From contig OZ219860.1 of NCBI GenBank assembly GCA_964291545.2, forward strand, positions 558,001-622,000: a DNA stretch of 64,000 nt. Direction: 5' to 3'. Below the pieces are notes generated by a model, which saw only the letters and a program-made list of their open reading frames with translations, was not told where the DNA came from and searched no databases. The DNA is from G963667675 sp964291545 (GTDB taxonomy: Bacteria > Chloroflexota > Dehalococcoidia > Lucifugimonadales > UBA3495). Both the position numbers and the translations under genes were made by a program. Shown in pieces: positions 16,228 through 24,926 of the stretch (the first letter of the stretch is position 1; every line of letters begins with the position of its first letter).

Positions 16228-19045
16228 CGCCGGCGCCGACCCACTGGGCCGCCAGGGCCCCCACTGTAGAAAGGTTGCAGGGCTTCATCGTACAAGGCGG
16301 TATCGACTTCAGGAACGACTGCCCGTACGACCGCCCCGTGATGCGCTGGTCCAGTACCACAATGGTCCCCCGGTCCTCTTTGTTGCGAATCAGCCGGCCG
16401 ATGCCCTGTCGGAACCGCAACACGGCCTGGGGAATCGAATACTGCTTGAACGGGTCCTCGTACTGTTCCGACCTGGCTTTCACCACTGGGTCGGTGGGCA
16501 CCTGGAAGGGCAGCCGGGTCAGCACCAGCGCCTGCAGCACGCCGTTGGGCAGGTCCACTCCCTCCCAGAAGCTCGCTGTGCCGAGAAGGACGCTGCGGGG
16601 ATCTTGGGTGAACCGTGCGATGAGCTGCTGCGGCGGGCCGTCGACGCTCTGGGCCAGTACCTGTATTCCTTCTGCCTGCAGCGGCGCCCGGATGCGGTTG
16701 GCCACCGCTCGCAGCGACGAGTACGAGGTGAACAACGCCATCGTCCTGCCGCCCAACGAAGTTCCCAGGTCCACCAGCACCCGGGCCAGCGCCCCCGCGT
16801 AGCCGTCGTTGTTGGGCGTGGGCATGTCGCCGGGCATCAGCAGCAGCGCCGCCTTCTGGTAGTCGAACGGAGACCCCACCAGCAGTTCGTCGCTCTCCTC
16901 GGGCAGCCCCGTCCTGCCCTTGAAGTAGCCGAAGTTCCCCTCGGTGCTGAGGGTCGCGCTGGTCATCACCACGCTCTCTTTCCGGTCGTACAGCCCTTCC
17001 GCCAGCATGGGCCCCACGTCCAGCGGCGCGGCGTGGAACGAAGCGTCGCCATTTGACGTTTCCCGCGATGCCCAGATGATCGACCCGTCGTCGGGAGAGC
17101 CGACAATCGACCCCAGTTGATGCCTCAGCTCGTCCAGGCTGTCCAGGATGTTCCCCGCCTCCATCGCCAGCGCGGGCTGGTCGCCGGCAGCCGGCAGCAC
17201 CGTAGATTCAAGGAACCGCTGCAGCCGGGCCAGCACCTGCGAGGCCTGCAGCATCCGCACTTCCAGGTTTTCCCAGGCGAGGACAATCCCCTGCCACGAT
17301 TGCCTGTTCCGGACCTGCGGGTCCACCAACACCTGCACCGGCCCGTCCGACGAGTCCATCCTCTGGGCTTCGAGGAATCCTTCTGTCGATGCCCAGAGCC
17401 TGGCCCACAGTTCCCGAAGCGCCGCGGCCCCGGTTTCCGCGTCCGCCACCGCCCGTTCTCCTTCCCGCCTCACCGCCGTGGTCATGCCCTCGGCTCCCAG
17501 CGCCATTCGTACCTGCACCGCCAGCCGCCCCTGCAACTCCAGGGCCTCCTCCAGCCTGTCGCGGGTCACGCTGAACCCCAACTGCCGCGTCGCTTCGTCT
17601 TCCAGGTGGTGGGCCTCGTCGACTACCAGGTACCGGTAGTCCGGGATCAGGCCCCCGCCCCGCACCAGGTCTGACAGCAGCAAGGCGTGGTTCACCACCA
17701 CGACGTGGGCCTGGTCCGCCCGCTCCCTGGCGCTGCGCAGGAAGCATGGGCCGCCGTCCCGCAATCCGGGGCACCAGGCCTTCTCCCCGGCGGACACCCG
17801 CGACCATACAAACCCGTCCCGGCCCGAGAGGTTGATCTCTCCCTTGTCGCCGGTCACCGTGTCCTGGAGCCACACCGCCGTCTTGCTCAAGACGCGGGCG
17901 TCCTCCACCGTCGGGTTCTCGCTCCGGGCCAGGTAGTTCCACCGGTGCAGGCACAGGTAGTTGTTCCTTCCCTTCAGCAGCGCCGCCTTGACCGCGCCCT
18001 GCTCCACCAGCCCCGCTTCCTCCAGCACGCTCAGCAGGGCGGGGATGTCCTTCTTCAGCAACTGTTCCTGTAGGTTGATCGTATTGGTCGATACGACCAC
18101 CCGCTGCCCGTGGGCCACCGCGAACAACACCGCGGGGAGCAGGTAGGCTATCGATTTGCCAACGCCGGTGCCGCCTTCCACCGCCAGGTGTTGACTGCGG
18201 AAGATTGCCCTGGTGACCGCGGACAGCATTTCCTCCTGCTCCGGCCGCAGTTCGAACCCTGAGAAGCTCTGTGCGAACGGCCCCTGCGCTCCCAGCAGAT
18301 TGATAATCTTGTCCTCGTCCAGGGCTGCCTTGGAGCTGTCGGCCCGCCGCTTCTCCGGCCGGGCCAGCCGGCCCGCCAGGGCCTCGGTGTCCAGGCCGGT
18401 CAGGCCCGCGGCCGCCGTCCCTTGGGGCATTCCCCGCTGCAGGCCGGACAGCAGCGGGCTTATGGACCACCGGCTGCGCAGCGACAGGTGCACCAGGTGG
18501 GCCAGCAGGCCTGGGTCCAACTCCTCGGCCCGGCGCAATAATTTAACGAATACCTGGTGGGTCGCGCTGGCGTCGGCCAACGCCCGGTGGTGGTTTCGCA
18601 AGTCCACCTTGAAGTACTGCGATAGGTAGGCCAGGGAGTAATGGGAGGCGTAGGGCAACAGCGTGGACGCCAGGTCCCAGGTGTCGTAGGCCGGGTTCTG
18701 CAATTGCAGCCCGTGGGTGGCGAGAAAACCCAGGTCGAACCGCACGTTGTGGCCGATTACCGGGTGGTGTTCCAGGAAATCGCCCAGTTCGTGGGAGATC
18801 GAGCTGAAGAAAGGCGCTCTGGCGACCTGGCTGGGTTTGATGCCGGTCAGCCGTTGGATGAAGTCCGGGATGGTCCGCCCTGGGTTTACCAACGTCTGGA
18901 AAGTGTCGATTACCTGGCCGCCCTGGAACTTGACCGCGCCCACTTCGATGATGGTGTCCCGATCCTGGTCCAGCCCGGTGGTCTCCAGGTCCAGGGATAC
19001 GTGGACCGATTCGAATGGCGAGGTTGAAGAGATACCCATCATCAT
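16211..19045 (-). CDS. dinG: DinG-type helicase with N-terminal DnaQ-like 3'-5' exonuclease
   Basis: 944 residues. Residues 12-180 are a DEDDh exonuclease: SLDLETTGLD, then GHNVRFDLGFL, then HRALADASATHQVF. From about 245 on it is an XPD/DinG-like superfamily 2 helicase: VEGGTGVGKSIAYLLP, VVDEAHHLEDE (DEAH), MTSATLS, SFWEGVDLPNG and RFRQGIGRLIRN. Such fusions occur in Gram-positive DinG proteins. Between Walker A and DEAH, Cys occur in YLCLHRW and WCPGLRDGGPCF, one short of the four that bind an Fe-S cluster in E. coli DinG, so a cluster is doubtful. The gene begins with three Met codons. It sits between the PHP protein and the OGG-type glycosylase, all minus. Confidence 0.92.
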   Translation of the reverse strand: MMMGISSTSPFESVHVSLDLETTGLDQDRDTIIEVGAVKFQGGQVIDTFQTLVNPGRTIPDFIQRLTGIKPSQVARAPFFSSISHELGDFLEHHPVIGHNVRFDLGFLATHGLQLQNPAYDTWDLASTLLPYASHYSLAYLSQYFKVDLRNHHRALADASATHQVFVKLLRRAEELDPGLLAHLVHLSLRSRWSISPLLSGLQRGMPQGTAAAGLTGLDTEALAGRLARPEKRRADSSKAALDEDKIINLLGAQGPFAQSFSGFELRPEQEEMLSAVTRAIFRSQHLAVEGGTGVGKSIAYLLPAVLFAVAHGQRVVVSTNTINLQEQLLKKDIPALLSVLEEAGLVEQGAVKAALLKGRNNYLCLHRWNYLARSENPTVEDARVLSKTAVWLQDTVTGDKGEINLSGRDGFVWSRVSAGEKAWCPGLRDGGPCFLRSARERADQAHVVVVNHALLLSDLVRGGGLIPDYRYLVVDEAHHLEDEATRQLGFSVTRDRLEEALELQGRLAVQVRMALGAEGMTTAVRREGERAVADAETGAAALRELWARLWASTEGFLEAQRMDSSDGPVQVLVDPQVRNRQSWQGIVLAWENLEVRMLQASQVLARLQRFLESTVLPAAGDQPALAMEAGNILDSLDELRHQLGSIVGSPDDGSIIWASRETSNGDASFHAAPLDVGPMLAEGLYDRKESVVMTSATLSTEGNFGYFKGRTGLPEESDELLVGSPFDYQKAALLLMPGDMPTPNNDGYAGALARVLVDLGTSLGGRTMALFTSYSSLRAVANRIRAPLQAEGIQVLAQSVDGPPQQLIARFTQDPRSVLLGTASFWEGVDLPNGVLQALVLTRLPFQVPTDPVVKARSEQYEDPFKQYSIPQAVLRFRQGIGRLIRNKEDRGTIVVLDQRITGRSYGQSFLKSIPPCTMKPCNLSTVGALAAQWVGAGVEAGS

Positions 19046-19258
19046 CGCAGATCAGCCGCCGGGGAATAGCCGCGGCCCATCGCCACGCAGGGAGTCGGCA
19101 GGGGTCCGATAGGGTTGCCGCAGGGACATTTCAGCGCCGCTTGCCGCTCCCATCCCAGCCCGCCGCCCGCTATGGCAGGGGTTGCCGATTCCTATGTGCC
19201 GCTACCCGGCCCTCTCGTCCTTTCTCCCCGGCCGCGGCCTACCGTCAGGCTGTTGTGG

Positions 19259-19954
19259 TCAGACCACGTAGGGCCGGACCGACCCGGAGCGCAGGCCCAC
19301 CGCGGGGTGGTACTTGCCGCTGTGAATAGCGGTCAGGAACTCTTCTTCGTTGTTGACTTCGTCGTCGAAGGCGGTCACGAACTTGCCCAGCCCGTGGACC
19401 GAGTGCGCGTCGCTGCCGCCGGTGACGGGCATCCCCAGCAGCGAGGCCACCTGCATGGCGAACTCGTTTTCCTTGTCCTGGGTACCGCCGTTGGCGACCT
19501 CCACCGCATGGGCCAGTTTGAACACCGGGTGGGTCAAGGCGTCCTCGGGCTTCTCCGGCAGAGGGTCGTCGACCGATTGGTAAAGCAGTGCCTGGTGCCG
19601 GCGGTGCTGGGTCAACGCCGCCCGGAAGGGATGGGCGGTCACCACGAACCCGCCGACCTCGTCGGCGGCCTTCCGCAGCTTGGCGGCCTTGTGAAAGCCC
19701 GATTGGAACTTGTCCAAGCCGAAGGCCAGCATGTGGCCCATGTCCGTCTCCACTTCCATCGCCCGCACCAGCACCACGTCGTGCTGGCTGGCAAAGCGCT
19801 GGAACTCGTGGCGGTCCCACGGGCCGCTGTGCTCAGTGATGCATAAACCCCGCAGCCCCAGCCGGTCCGCTTCCAGTATCAGGTCGTCGGGCTTAAGGCT
19901 GCTGTCGCTGCTCCCTTTGGTCGTGTGGATGTGGAGATCGAACAGTTTTGCCAT
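19259..19954 (-). CDS. PHP-domain metal-dependent phosphoesterase
   Basis: 231 residues. PHP metal-binding motifs are visible in order: FDLHIHTTKGSSDS (HxH), ITEHSGP, MEVET, TAHPFR and GGSDAHSVHGLG. These give the trinuclear metal site of stand-alone PHP hydrolases such as YciV-like nucleoside or oligoribonucleotide phosphatases. The precise substrate is not predictable. It precedes the DinG-type helicase (214-bp gap) on the same strand, so a nucleic-acid-related role is plausible. Start ATG 19954. Confidence 0.88.
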   Translation of the reverse strand: MAKLFDLHIHTTKGSSDSSLKPDDLILEADRLGLRGLCITEHSGPWDRHEFQRFASQHDVVLVRAMEVETDMGHMLAFGLDKFQSGFHKAAKLRKAADEVGGFVVTAHPFRAALTQHRRHQALLYQSVDDPLPEKPEDALTHPVFKLAHAVEVANGGTQDKENEFAMQVASLLGMPVTGGSDAHSVHGLGKFVTAFDDEVNNEEEFLTAIHSGKYHPAVGLRSGSVRPYVV

Positions 19955-20335
19955 ATTTTGGTGGTCAGCCGCTTACCCCAGGGGCTGACGCTTGCGTAAG
20001 TCTATCCGGGATGCCCAACGCCGTCAACGTGCCGCAAATTCAGATTCCCTGCCATTCTCTCCCATTTCCTCTCATTTCGGCTTGCCAGCGGCTGGTTGGT
20101 TGGGGCGGCCAAAAATTTACTTTCCCCACCAGTTCCGCTCATTTGCGCCCATTTTGGCGTCTCCTGAGGGTCGGGACTCGGCCAATGGATTCCGCCCTTG
20201 GTGGCACTGACATTTGACGAATCGGCGACAGCCGTTCTGACATGAATCATCAGCTACTAGTTTGGGGAAGGGTCTTGGGGGCTGTCAAGCACGGTTTGTC
20301 AGTGGAAGCAACGTTGGTTTCGCTTAGGGATCGGA
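19955..20335. other. Intergenic, no gene seen
   Basis: About 380 bp between the PHP gene and the repeat array. It is locally less GC-rich with TCATTTCGGC- and CCCATTT-like runs. Open frames are short and lack start signals. Confidence 0.5.
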
Positions 20336-20497
20336 CCTGTCACCCCGATGCTATACCCGTCACCCCGGCGCCACACCTGTCACCCCGAACGGAGTTAGGG
20401 GTCTAAAATCTCTGCCTAGAGCCAAGCGCCGTTTCCGCGGAATTCGATGCGCGGCTGGGGCCTGGCATTTGAGATTCCCAGGGTGCGCTCGGAATGA
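20336..20497. repeat. Three 20-bp tandem units followed by an imperfect inverted-repeat element
   Basis: Units start at 20336, 20356 and 20376 with a strict 20-bp period; each holds C(C/T)GTCACCCCG. The last unit continues into AACGGAGTTAGGGG and, about 90 bp on, GTGCGCTCGGAATGACG, whose reverse complement resembles the left side (GTCA..CCGA.CG). It therefore looks like a MITE/REP-type element with an amplified end. It has no coding capacity. Confidence 0.6.
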
Positions 20498-20535
20498 CGT
20501 CGTTTAGCGGGTGGGCCGGCTGTGTAGTCGTTAAG

Positions 20536-21300
20536 CTATTGGACAGAGTCATCGGGGCCGGCATATCCCAGCCCACGCAGAAACTCCAGGTCATCCGCGG
20601 TCAACTGCGCCGACCTCAACAGTTCCGGGCGGCGTTGGAAGGTGCGGCGCAGCGACTCCCGGCGTCGCCACCGGGCAATCTCTTCGTGGTGGCCCGAGCG
20701 CAGAATCTCCGGCACCTCCAGGCCCCTGTACTCCGCGGGGCGCGTGTACAGAGAGTGTTGCAACAGGCCCGATGTGAACGAGTCCTCCGACACACTGTCC
20801 GGGGAGCCTACAACCCCTGGCGTTAGCCGGGCCACCGAGTCCACCAAGACCATCGCCGCCGGCTCGCCGCCGGTCAGCACGAAGTCCCCGACGCTTATCT
20901 CCCGGGTCGCCAGGCCCTGGGCTACCCGTTCGTCCACTCCGCCGTAGTGTCCGCAAATCAACACCAGCGCGGGGGCCTGGGCAAGCTCCTCGGCGATGTC
21001 CTGGTTGAACAACTCCCCCTGGGCCGACAACAGCACTACCGGTATTTCAGCCCGTTGCTCGTCCCTGTAGTTTCCCAGCGCGTCATCCACCGCCTCGAAC
21101 ACCGGCTCCGGCTTGAGGACCATGCCCGGCCCGCCGCCGAACTGGTAGTCGTCCGCCGTCCGATGGGCATCCCTGGTGTAGTCCCGCAGGTCAGTGACCT
21201 CTATGGACAGCAGGCCGTTGCCAGCGGCCATTCCCAGCATGCTGTACTGGAACGGACCATCGAATGCCTCTGGGAACAAGGTCAGGACGTGGAAGCGCAT
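20536..21300 (-). CDS. trmD: tRNA (guanine-N1)-methyltransferase TrmD
   Basis: 254 residues. TrmD methylates G37 of tRNAs reading CNN codons using SAM. The SPOUT trefoil-knot motifs are present: MRFHVLTLFPEAF at the start, YQFGGGPGMVLKPEPV, ICGHYGGVDERV, SVGDFVLTGGEPAAM and SEDSFTSGLLQ. ATG 21300 was chosen over an in-frame ATG 57 codons earlier because it gives the conserved start and a good promoter lies between them. The usual partners rpsP, rimM and rplS are not adjacent, so trmD is monocistronic here. Confidence 0.96.
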   Translation of the reverse strand: MRFHVLTLFPEAFDGPFQYSMLGMAAGNGLLSIEVTDLRDYTRDAHRTADDYQFGGGPGMVLKPEPVFEAVDDALGNYRDEQRAEIPVVLLSAQGELFNQDIAEELAQAPALVLICGHYGGVDERVAQGLATREISVGDFVLTGGEPAAMVLVDSVARLTPGVVGSPDSVSEDSFTSGLLQHSLYTRPAEYRGLEVPEILRSGHHEEIARWRRRESLRRTFQRRPELLRSAQLTADDLEFLRGLGYAGPDDSVQ

Positions 21301-21340
21301 CGCAAAGAGCTGCCAACAGGGAGGAGTGGGAGACTTGGTG

Positions 21341-21369
21341 ATGCTAGACAAGGGTGCTTTCATTGTCAA
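21341..21369 (-). promoter_or_regulatory. Sigma-70-type promoter of trmD
   Basis: On the minus strand: perfect TTGACA (21369-21364), a 17-bp spacer and TAGCAT (21346-21341). Predicted start near 21334, about 34 nt before the trmD ATG. Confidence 0.7.
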
Positions 21370-21477
21370 GAAAGTCCCTACTCTTCCCGCCGCTCTGAGC
21401 CGGTCGCCGCCGGGAAGCAACGTCATTTCCCGCGAAAGTCCCCGCCCAAAAGCAGGCAACCGGTCGGCCATCCTGGC

Positions 21478-21545
21478 TATAATTTCCTTACCGGCCCTAG
21501 CGGGCAGGCCCTCAACTGCTAGACCGTCAGCGGCATTAAAGGCAC
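21478..21545 (+). promoter_or_regulatory. -10 box and leader hairpin upstream of the beta-propeller lipoprotein gene
   Basis: A perfect TATAAT (21478-21483) without a clear -35, followed in the leader by GTCAGCG ... CGCTGAC, a perfect 7-bp stem closing a loop of about 15 nt that ends about 20 nt before the start codon. Confidence 0.35.
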
Positions 21546-21570
21546 GTCGCTGACAACCCGGGGGTAGGGG

Positions 21571-22596
21571 ATGAAGTGTGTGGCCCTCTTACGCTGCTTT
21601 GGACTCCTTTTGATTGCGTTCCTGGCAATTGTTGCCACGGCCTGCGTCGGCGGTTCATCTGGAGACAACATCGTCTTTGTATCCGACATGGACGGGGACG
21701 ACGAGATATACCTGTTGGACCCCGACAACGGAGACATACTAAAGCTGACTGACAACCTGTCCCGGGACTTCGACCCCCGGCTCTCGCCTAACGGCGGGAG
21801 TGTTGTCTACCTCTCCGACGAAGCAGGCGACCTGAACGTCAACCTGGTGGACCAGGACGGAGAAGCCGTCACCCGGCTAACCCATGACCCCGGCGCCGGT
21901 GTGACCCCTTTGTGGTCCCCAAACGGACAGCGTCTGGCCTACGTCTCTCAGCGTGACGACAACCCGGAGGTCTACATCATGGCCGCCGACGGCGGCGGCC
22001 AGACCAGGGTCACCTCCAACTCCATCGGAGACGTAATCGGGGACTGGTCTCCAGACGGGGAATGGCTGGCGCTTTACCGCCCTGAGGGTGAACCGGAACA
22101 AGGGCTGTTCCTTCGCAATCCCGACGGCGTGAACCTGGTACAGCTCACTTCGGAGCAGGACTCCGGGGCCGTCTGGTCGCCGGACGGCGACAGCATCGCC
22201 TTCGTCAGGAGCGACGGAGATAACCAGGATATCTACTTAGTCAGGAGGCTGAAAGACGGCACCTGGCAGGACGACACCGAGCTCAGCCGGCTTACGCAGC
22301 ACGACGCTGCCGACCATTCTCCCGCCTGGTCCCCCGACAGCGAGACCATTGCCTTTGTTTCCAACCGGGACGGCAACGCCGAGGTGTACATCATGCGTGC
22401 TGACGGATCCGGTCAGCGGCGGCTGACCAGGAACGATACCGACGACGTTGCGCCGGTGTGGTCGGGCAACGGAAAGCGCATCGCCTTTGTTTCCTACCTC
22501 TTCGGCGCCGGTGAGCTATTCGTGATGGAGGCCGACGGCAGCCGGCAGCGGCGGGTAACCAACAACCGCGCCGAGGACCACTCGCCCGATTGGTAG
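21571..22596 (+). CDS. TolB-like beta-propeller lipoprotein (PD40 repeats)
   Basis: 341 residues. The signal peptide ends with VATAC, a lipobox. The rest consists of repeated blades of about 42 residues with WSPNG/WSPDG/WSPDS turns and DGDDEIYLLD, DNPEVYIMAADG, DGNAEVYIMRADG strands, the PD40/TolB-type six-bladed propeller. It is a surface-exposed or periplasm-facing protein likely used for binding; it lacks the N-terminal domain of true TolB, and no tol/pal genes are nearby. The start is ATG 21571 with a GGGGGTAGGGG purine run before it. It is divergent from trmD. Confidence 0.88.
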   Translation: MKCVALLRCFGLLLIAFLAIVATACVGGSSGDNIVFVSDMDGDDEIYLLDPDNGDILKLTDNLSRDFDPRLSPNGGSVVYLSDEAGDLNVNLVDQDGEAVTRLTHDPGAGVTPLWSPNGQRLAYVSQRDDNPEVYIMAADGGGQTRVTSNSIGDVIGDWSPDGEWLALYRPEGEPEQGLFLRNPDGVNLVQLTSEQDSGAVWSPDGDSIAFVRSDGDNQDIYLVRRLKDGTWQDDTELSRLTQHDAADHSPAWSPDSETIAFVSNRDGNAEVYIMRADGSGQRRLTRNDTDDVAPVWSGNGKRIAFVSYLFGAGELFVMEADGSRQRRVTNNRAEDHSPDW

Positions 22597-22736
22597 GGCC
22601 GGCTGAGCCTGACTCATCCGGGCAAGCAGCTCCCGGTAGGCCCCCACCGCCTGTGGTACACTCCCCGCGTCGCCTGCCCAGTCGTAACCGGCCCCGCACA
22701 AGCCTGCACCGCCCGGTTCGCTATAGCGAGTAGCCC

Positions 22737-23324
22737 ATGCAATACCAGTCCATAGCGCCGATGATGAGCCAGCTATGGTCTCCCATGGCCGCGGTGACCA
22801 GTTCCTGGCAGGGCAAGCTCAACGCTCAAATCGTCGTTGCCGTCGGCGGTTCGTCGATAGTGCCCAGCCAGCCCCGCGTCGCCGTGCAGATTTACAAGAG
22901 CAATTTCACCCACGACCAGGTCTACAGCAGCGGAGTTTTCGCCGTCAACTTCCTCAGGCGGGACCAGCTTAACCTCATATCGGCCTTTGGCCTTGTCTCC
23001 GGACGCAACACAGACAAGCTCGCCGGCATATCCCACCGCCCCGGCGATACCGGTTGCCCGGTGCTGGAAGACTGCTGGGGATACCTGGACTGCCGCGTGG
23101 TCAACGCCATGGACGGCGGAGACATGACCTGCTTTCTGGCCGAGGTCGTAGCCGGCCAGTGCAAAAACGAAGAGGGCCCGTTGTGGTGGCGGGACGCCGC
23201 CCGGCAGTTGCCCCAGGACGTAATGCAAGAATGGGACCGCAAAATCCAGGGCGAAATCCAGTTCTCGTCCGCTCGCATGAAGGACATCAGCCCCGTTTCC
23301 TGGGACCCTGGGGCCACTACCTAG
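22737..23324 (+). CDS. Flavin reductase-like FMN-binding protein
   Basis: 195 residues. The pattern WSPMAAVTSSWQGKLNAQIV, PRVAVQIYKSNFTHD and GVFAVNFLRRDQLNL matches the split-barrel flavin reductase domain (HpaC/PheA2 type), which binds FMN and uses NAD(P)H to supply reduced flavin or acts as a small oxidoreductase. The partner is unknown. The C-terminal 50 residues (WWRDAARQLP...) are not part of the core and look like a family-specific tail. A 12-bp palindrome, TCGCTATAGCGA, lies 8-19 nt before the start. It is followed after 28 bp by the CinA/NadD-like fusion. Confidence 0.85.
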   Translation: MQYQSIAPMMSQLWSPMAAVTSSWQGKLNAQIVVAVGGSSIVPSQPRVAVQIYKSNFTHDQVYSSGVFAVNFLRRDQLNLISAFGLVSGRNTDKLAGISHRPGDTGCPVLEDCWGYLDCRVVNAMDGGDMTCFLAEVVAGQCKNEEGPLWWRDAARQLPQDVMQEWDRKIQGEIQFSSARMKDISPVSWDPGATT

Positions 23325-23352
23325 TCCTGACTTCTGGTTCGGACTCACCGCG

Positions 23353-24489
23353 TTGAACGACGTCCAGGACATAGTCTCCCGCATTCACGATTCCCCCCAC
23401 CGGGCGGTATTGGCCGTTGCCGGCGCAGGAAGCCATGCGCTGGCCTGGCTGTTGGGCCGTCCCGGAGCGTCCCGCACTGTTCTGGAGGCGCTGGTCCCCT
23501 ACGGGCCGGAGTCCATGATCGACTTTCTGGGATTCGAACCCGCGCAGGCCGTCAGCCAAGAAACTGCCCGCAACATGGCCAAGGCGGCTTTCAAGAGGGC
23601 CCTACTGCTGGGCATATCGGATTCTCCGCTGGTCGGCTTGGCCTGCACCGCCGCTTTGGTCACCGACCGCACCAGGCGAGGCCGAAACCGTTGCCACGTC
23701 GCCGTCTGGGACGACTCCGGCTGGACCGCCTACGACCTGGTCTTGGACAAGGGCCGCAGAGACCGGGAGGCCGAGGAGGACGTTGCCAGCAGGTTGGTGC
23801 TCCAGGCCCTGGCCGCTGCTTGCGGACTGCAGGAAGTCCCGGACCCGGGGTTGACCGGCGGCGATTCTCTGGAGACCGTACGGCATCCCCACCCTCATCC
23901 CCTGGAGCAATTGCTTTCCGGCGAGGCCGGCTTTGTAACCGTGAACGCCGACGGCGATATGACTGCAGACTGGCCCTCTCCCGCCGCCCTGCTGCCCGGC
24001 TCGTTCAATCCCCTGCACCAAGGCCACGAGGCCCTGGCCCATGCGGCTGCCGACATCCTGCGTGCAGATGTTGCTTACGAGCTCTCCGTAGTCAACGTGG
24101 ACAAGCCCGCGCTAACTGCCGGCGAGGTGCGCAGGCGATTGGCGCAGTTCCAGGGCAAGGGAACGGTGGCGCTGACCCGCGCCGACACCTATCACAAGAA
24201 GGCGGCCCTCTTCCCGGGATGCGCGTTTGTCATCGGCTGGGACACCGCCGCCAGGCTGGTGGAACCCCGGTACTACGGCGGCGACCACGCCGCCATGACC
24301 GCCGCCCTCTTGGACATCCGGGCCGCCGGTTGCCGCTTCCTGGTAGCGGGCCGGCAGGTAGACGGCAGCTTCCGGACCCTGGCCGACCTGGCTATACCCC
24401 AGGGATTCGAGGGCCTGCTGCAAGCCATCCCGGAGTCGGCCTTTCGCCTCGATATTTCCTCCACCGACCTGCGGGAATCGGGTGGCTGA
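23353..24489 (+). CDS. Fusion of CinA/PncC-like amidase domain and NadD-like nucleotidyltransferase
   Basis: 378 residues in two parts. Residues 1-170 resemble the CinA C-terminal (PncC, NMN deamidase-like) domain: AVAGAGSHALAWLLGRPGASRTVLE, then SDSPLVGLACTAALVTDR. Residues 210-375 are an HxGH nucleotidyltransferase: LLPGSFNPLHQGHEALA, then FVIGWDTAARL, and near the end FRLDISSTDLRE, which corresponds to the ISST(x)xR motif of NadD/NMNAT. The two activities are adjacent in NAD salvage (NMN deamidation, then NaMN adenylylation), so one bifunctional enzyme is a reasonable inference. In the first domain key catalytic residues were not verified. Start is TTG 23353; no clear Shine-Dalgarno. Confidence 0.82.
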   Translation: MNDVQDIVSRIHDSPHRAVLAVAGAGSHALAWLLGRPGASRTVLEALVPYGPESMIDFLGFEPAQAVSQETARNMAKAAFKRALLLGISDSPLVGLACTAALVTDRTRRGRNRCHVAVWDDSGWTAYDLVLDKGRRDREAEEDVASRLVLQALAAACGLQEVPDPGLTGGDSLETVRHPHPHPLEQLLSGEAGFVTVNADGDMTADWPSPAALLPGSFNPLHQGHEALAHAAADILRADVAYELSVVNVDKPALTAGEVRRRLAQFQGKGTVALTRADTYHKKAALFPGCAFVIGWDTAARLVEPRYYGGDHAAMTAALLDIRAAGCRFLVAGRQVDGSFRTLADLAIPQGFEGLLQAIPESAFRLDISSTDLRESGG

Positions 24490-24567
24490 AGTTTATAAGA
24501 CCGGCATTTGGGCCTACGTCGACGTGGACTTGAATGCCATTTCAGACGCAGCTTAGCGTGCATTACC

Positions 24568-24597
24568 TTGCGATACCACGATTGCATCGGCTATGAT
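24568..24597 (+). promoter_or_regulatory. Promoter for the DUF5678/retropepsin pair
   Basis: TTGCGA (24568-24573), an 18-bp spacer and TATGAT (24592-24597), about 45 bp before the TTG start at 24642. Confidence 0.5.
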
Positions 24598-24641
24598 TGC
24601 CACACGGGAGCCTGGCTGGTGGTCGCAAAGGAGGCAGGCAA

Positions 24642-24923
24642 TTGAGCACATTTACTGATGATGGGCAGGGTTCTCCTTTGCTCGATTTGTCCCAGTTTCC
24701 TATCGTAGGCGAAGCGGATGCCTACGACCGAATGAAAGCCGATCTGGAAAAAGAGTACAACGGTCGGTGGATCATTATCTCCGGCGGTGAAAAGGCGGGA
24801 GACGATTATGACTCCTACGAAGATGCCGCCGCCGCCGCTCACGCCATGGGTCTGGATGTCCACGCTTCCTACATCCGGCAGGTGGGCGTGGACGTCGCCA
24901 TCTTCCTGTCGCAGGGCCGCTAG
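24642..24923 (+). CDS. Small DUF5678-like protein
   Basis: 93 residues. TTG 24642 was chosen because AAAGGAGG ends 7 nt before it. The central part EKEYNGRWIIISGGEKAGD, followed by YEDAAAAAHAMG and a closing VDVAIF, resembles DUF5678 (a short domain around a GKWVA-type strand). The function of that family is unknown; its genes often sit next to small aspartic-protease-like genes, as here, where the next gene begins 3 bp after this stop. It probably forms a two-gene unit with that protease from the promoter at 24568. Confidence 0.7.
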   Translation: MSTFTDDGQGSPLLDLSQFPIVGEADAYDRMKADLEKEYNGRWIIISGGEKAGDDYDSYEDAAAAAHAMGLDVHASYIRQVGVDVAIFLSQGR

Positions 24924-24926
24924 GCC

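Noticed and set aside
17208..18470. Minus-strand open frame of 420 codons within the DinG-type gene
   Set aside because: Gly/Arg-rich shadow of the helicase frame.
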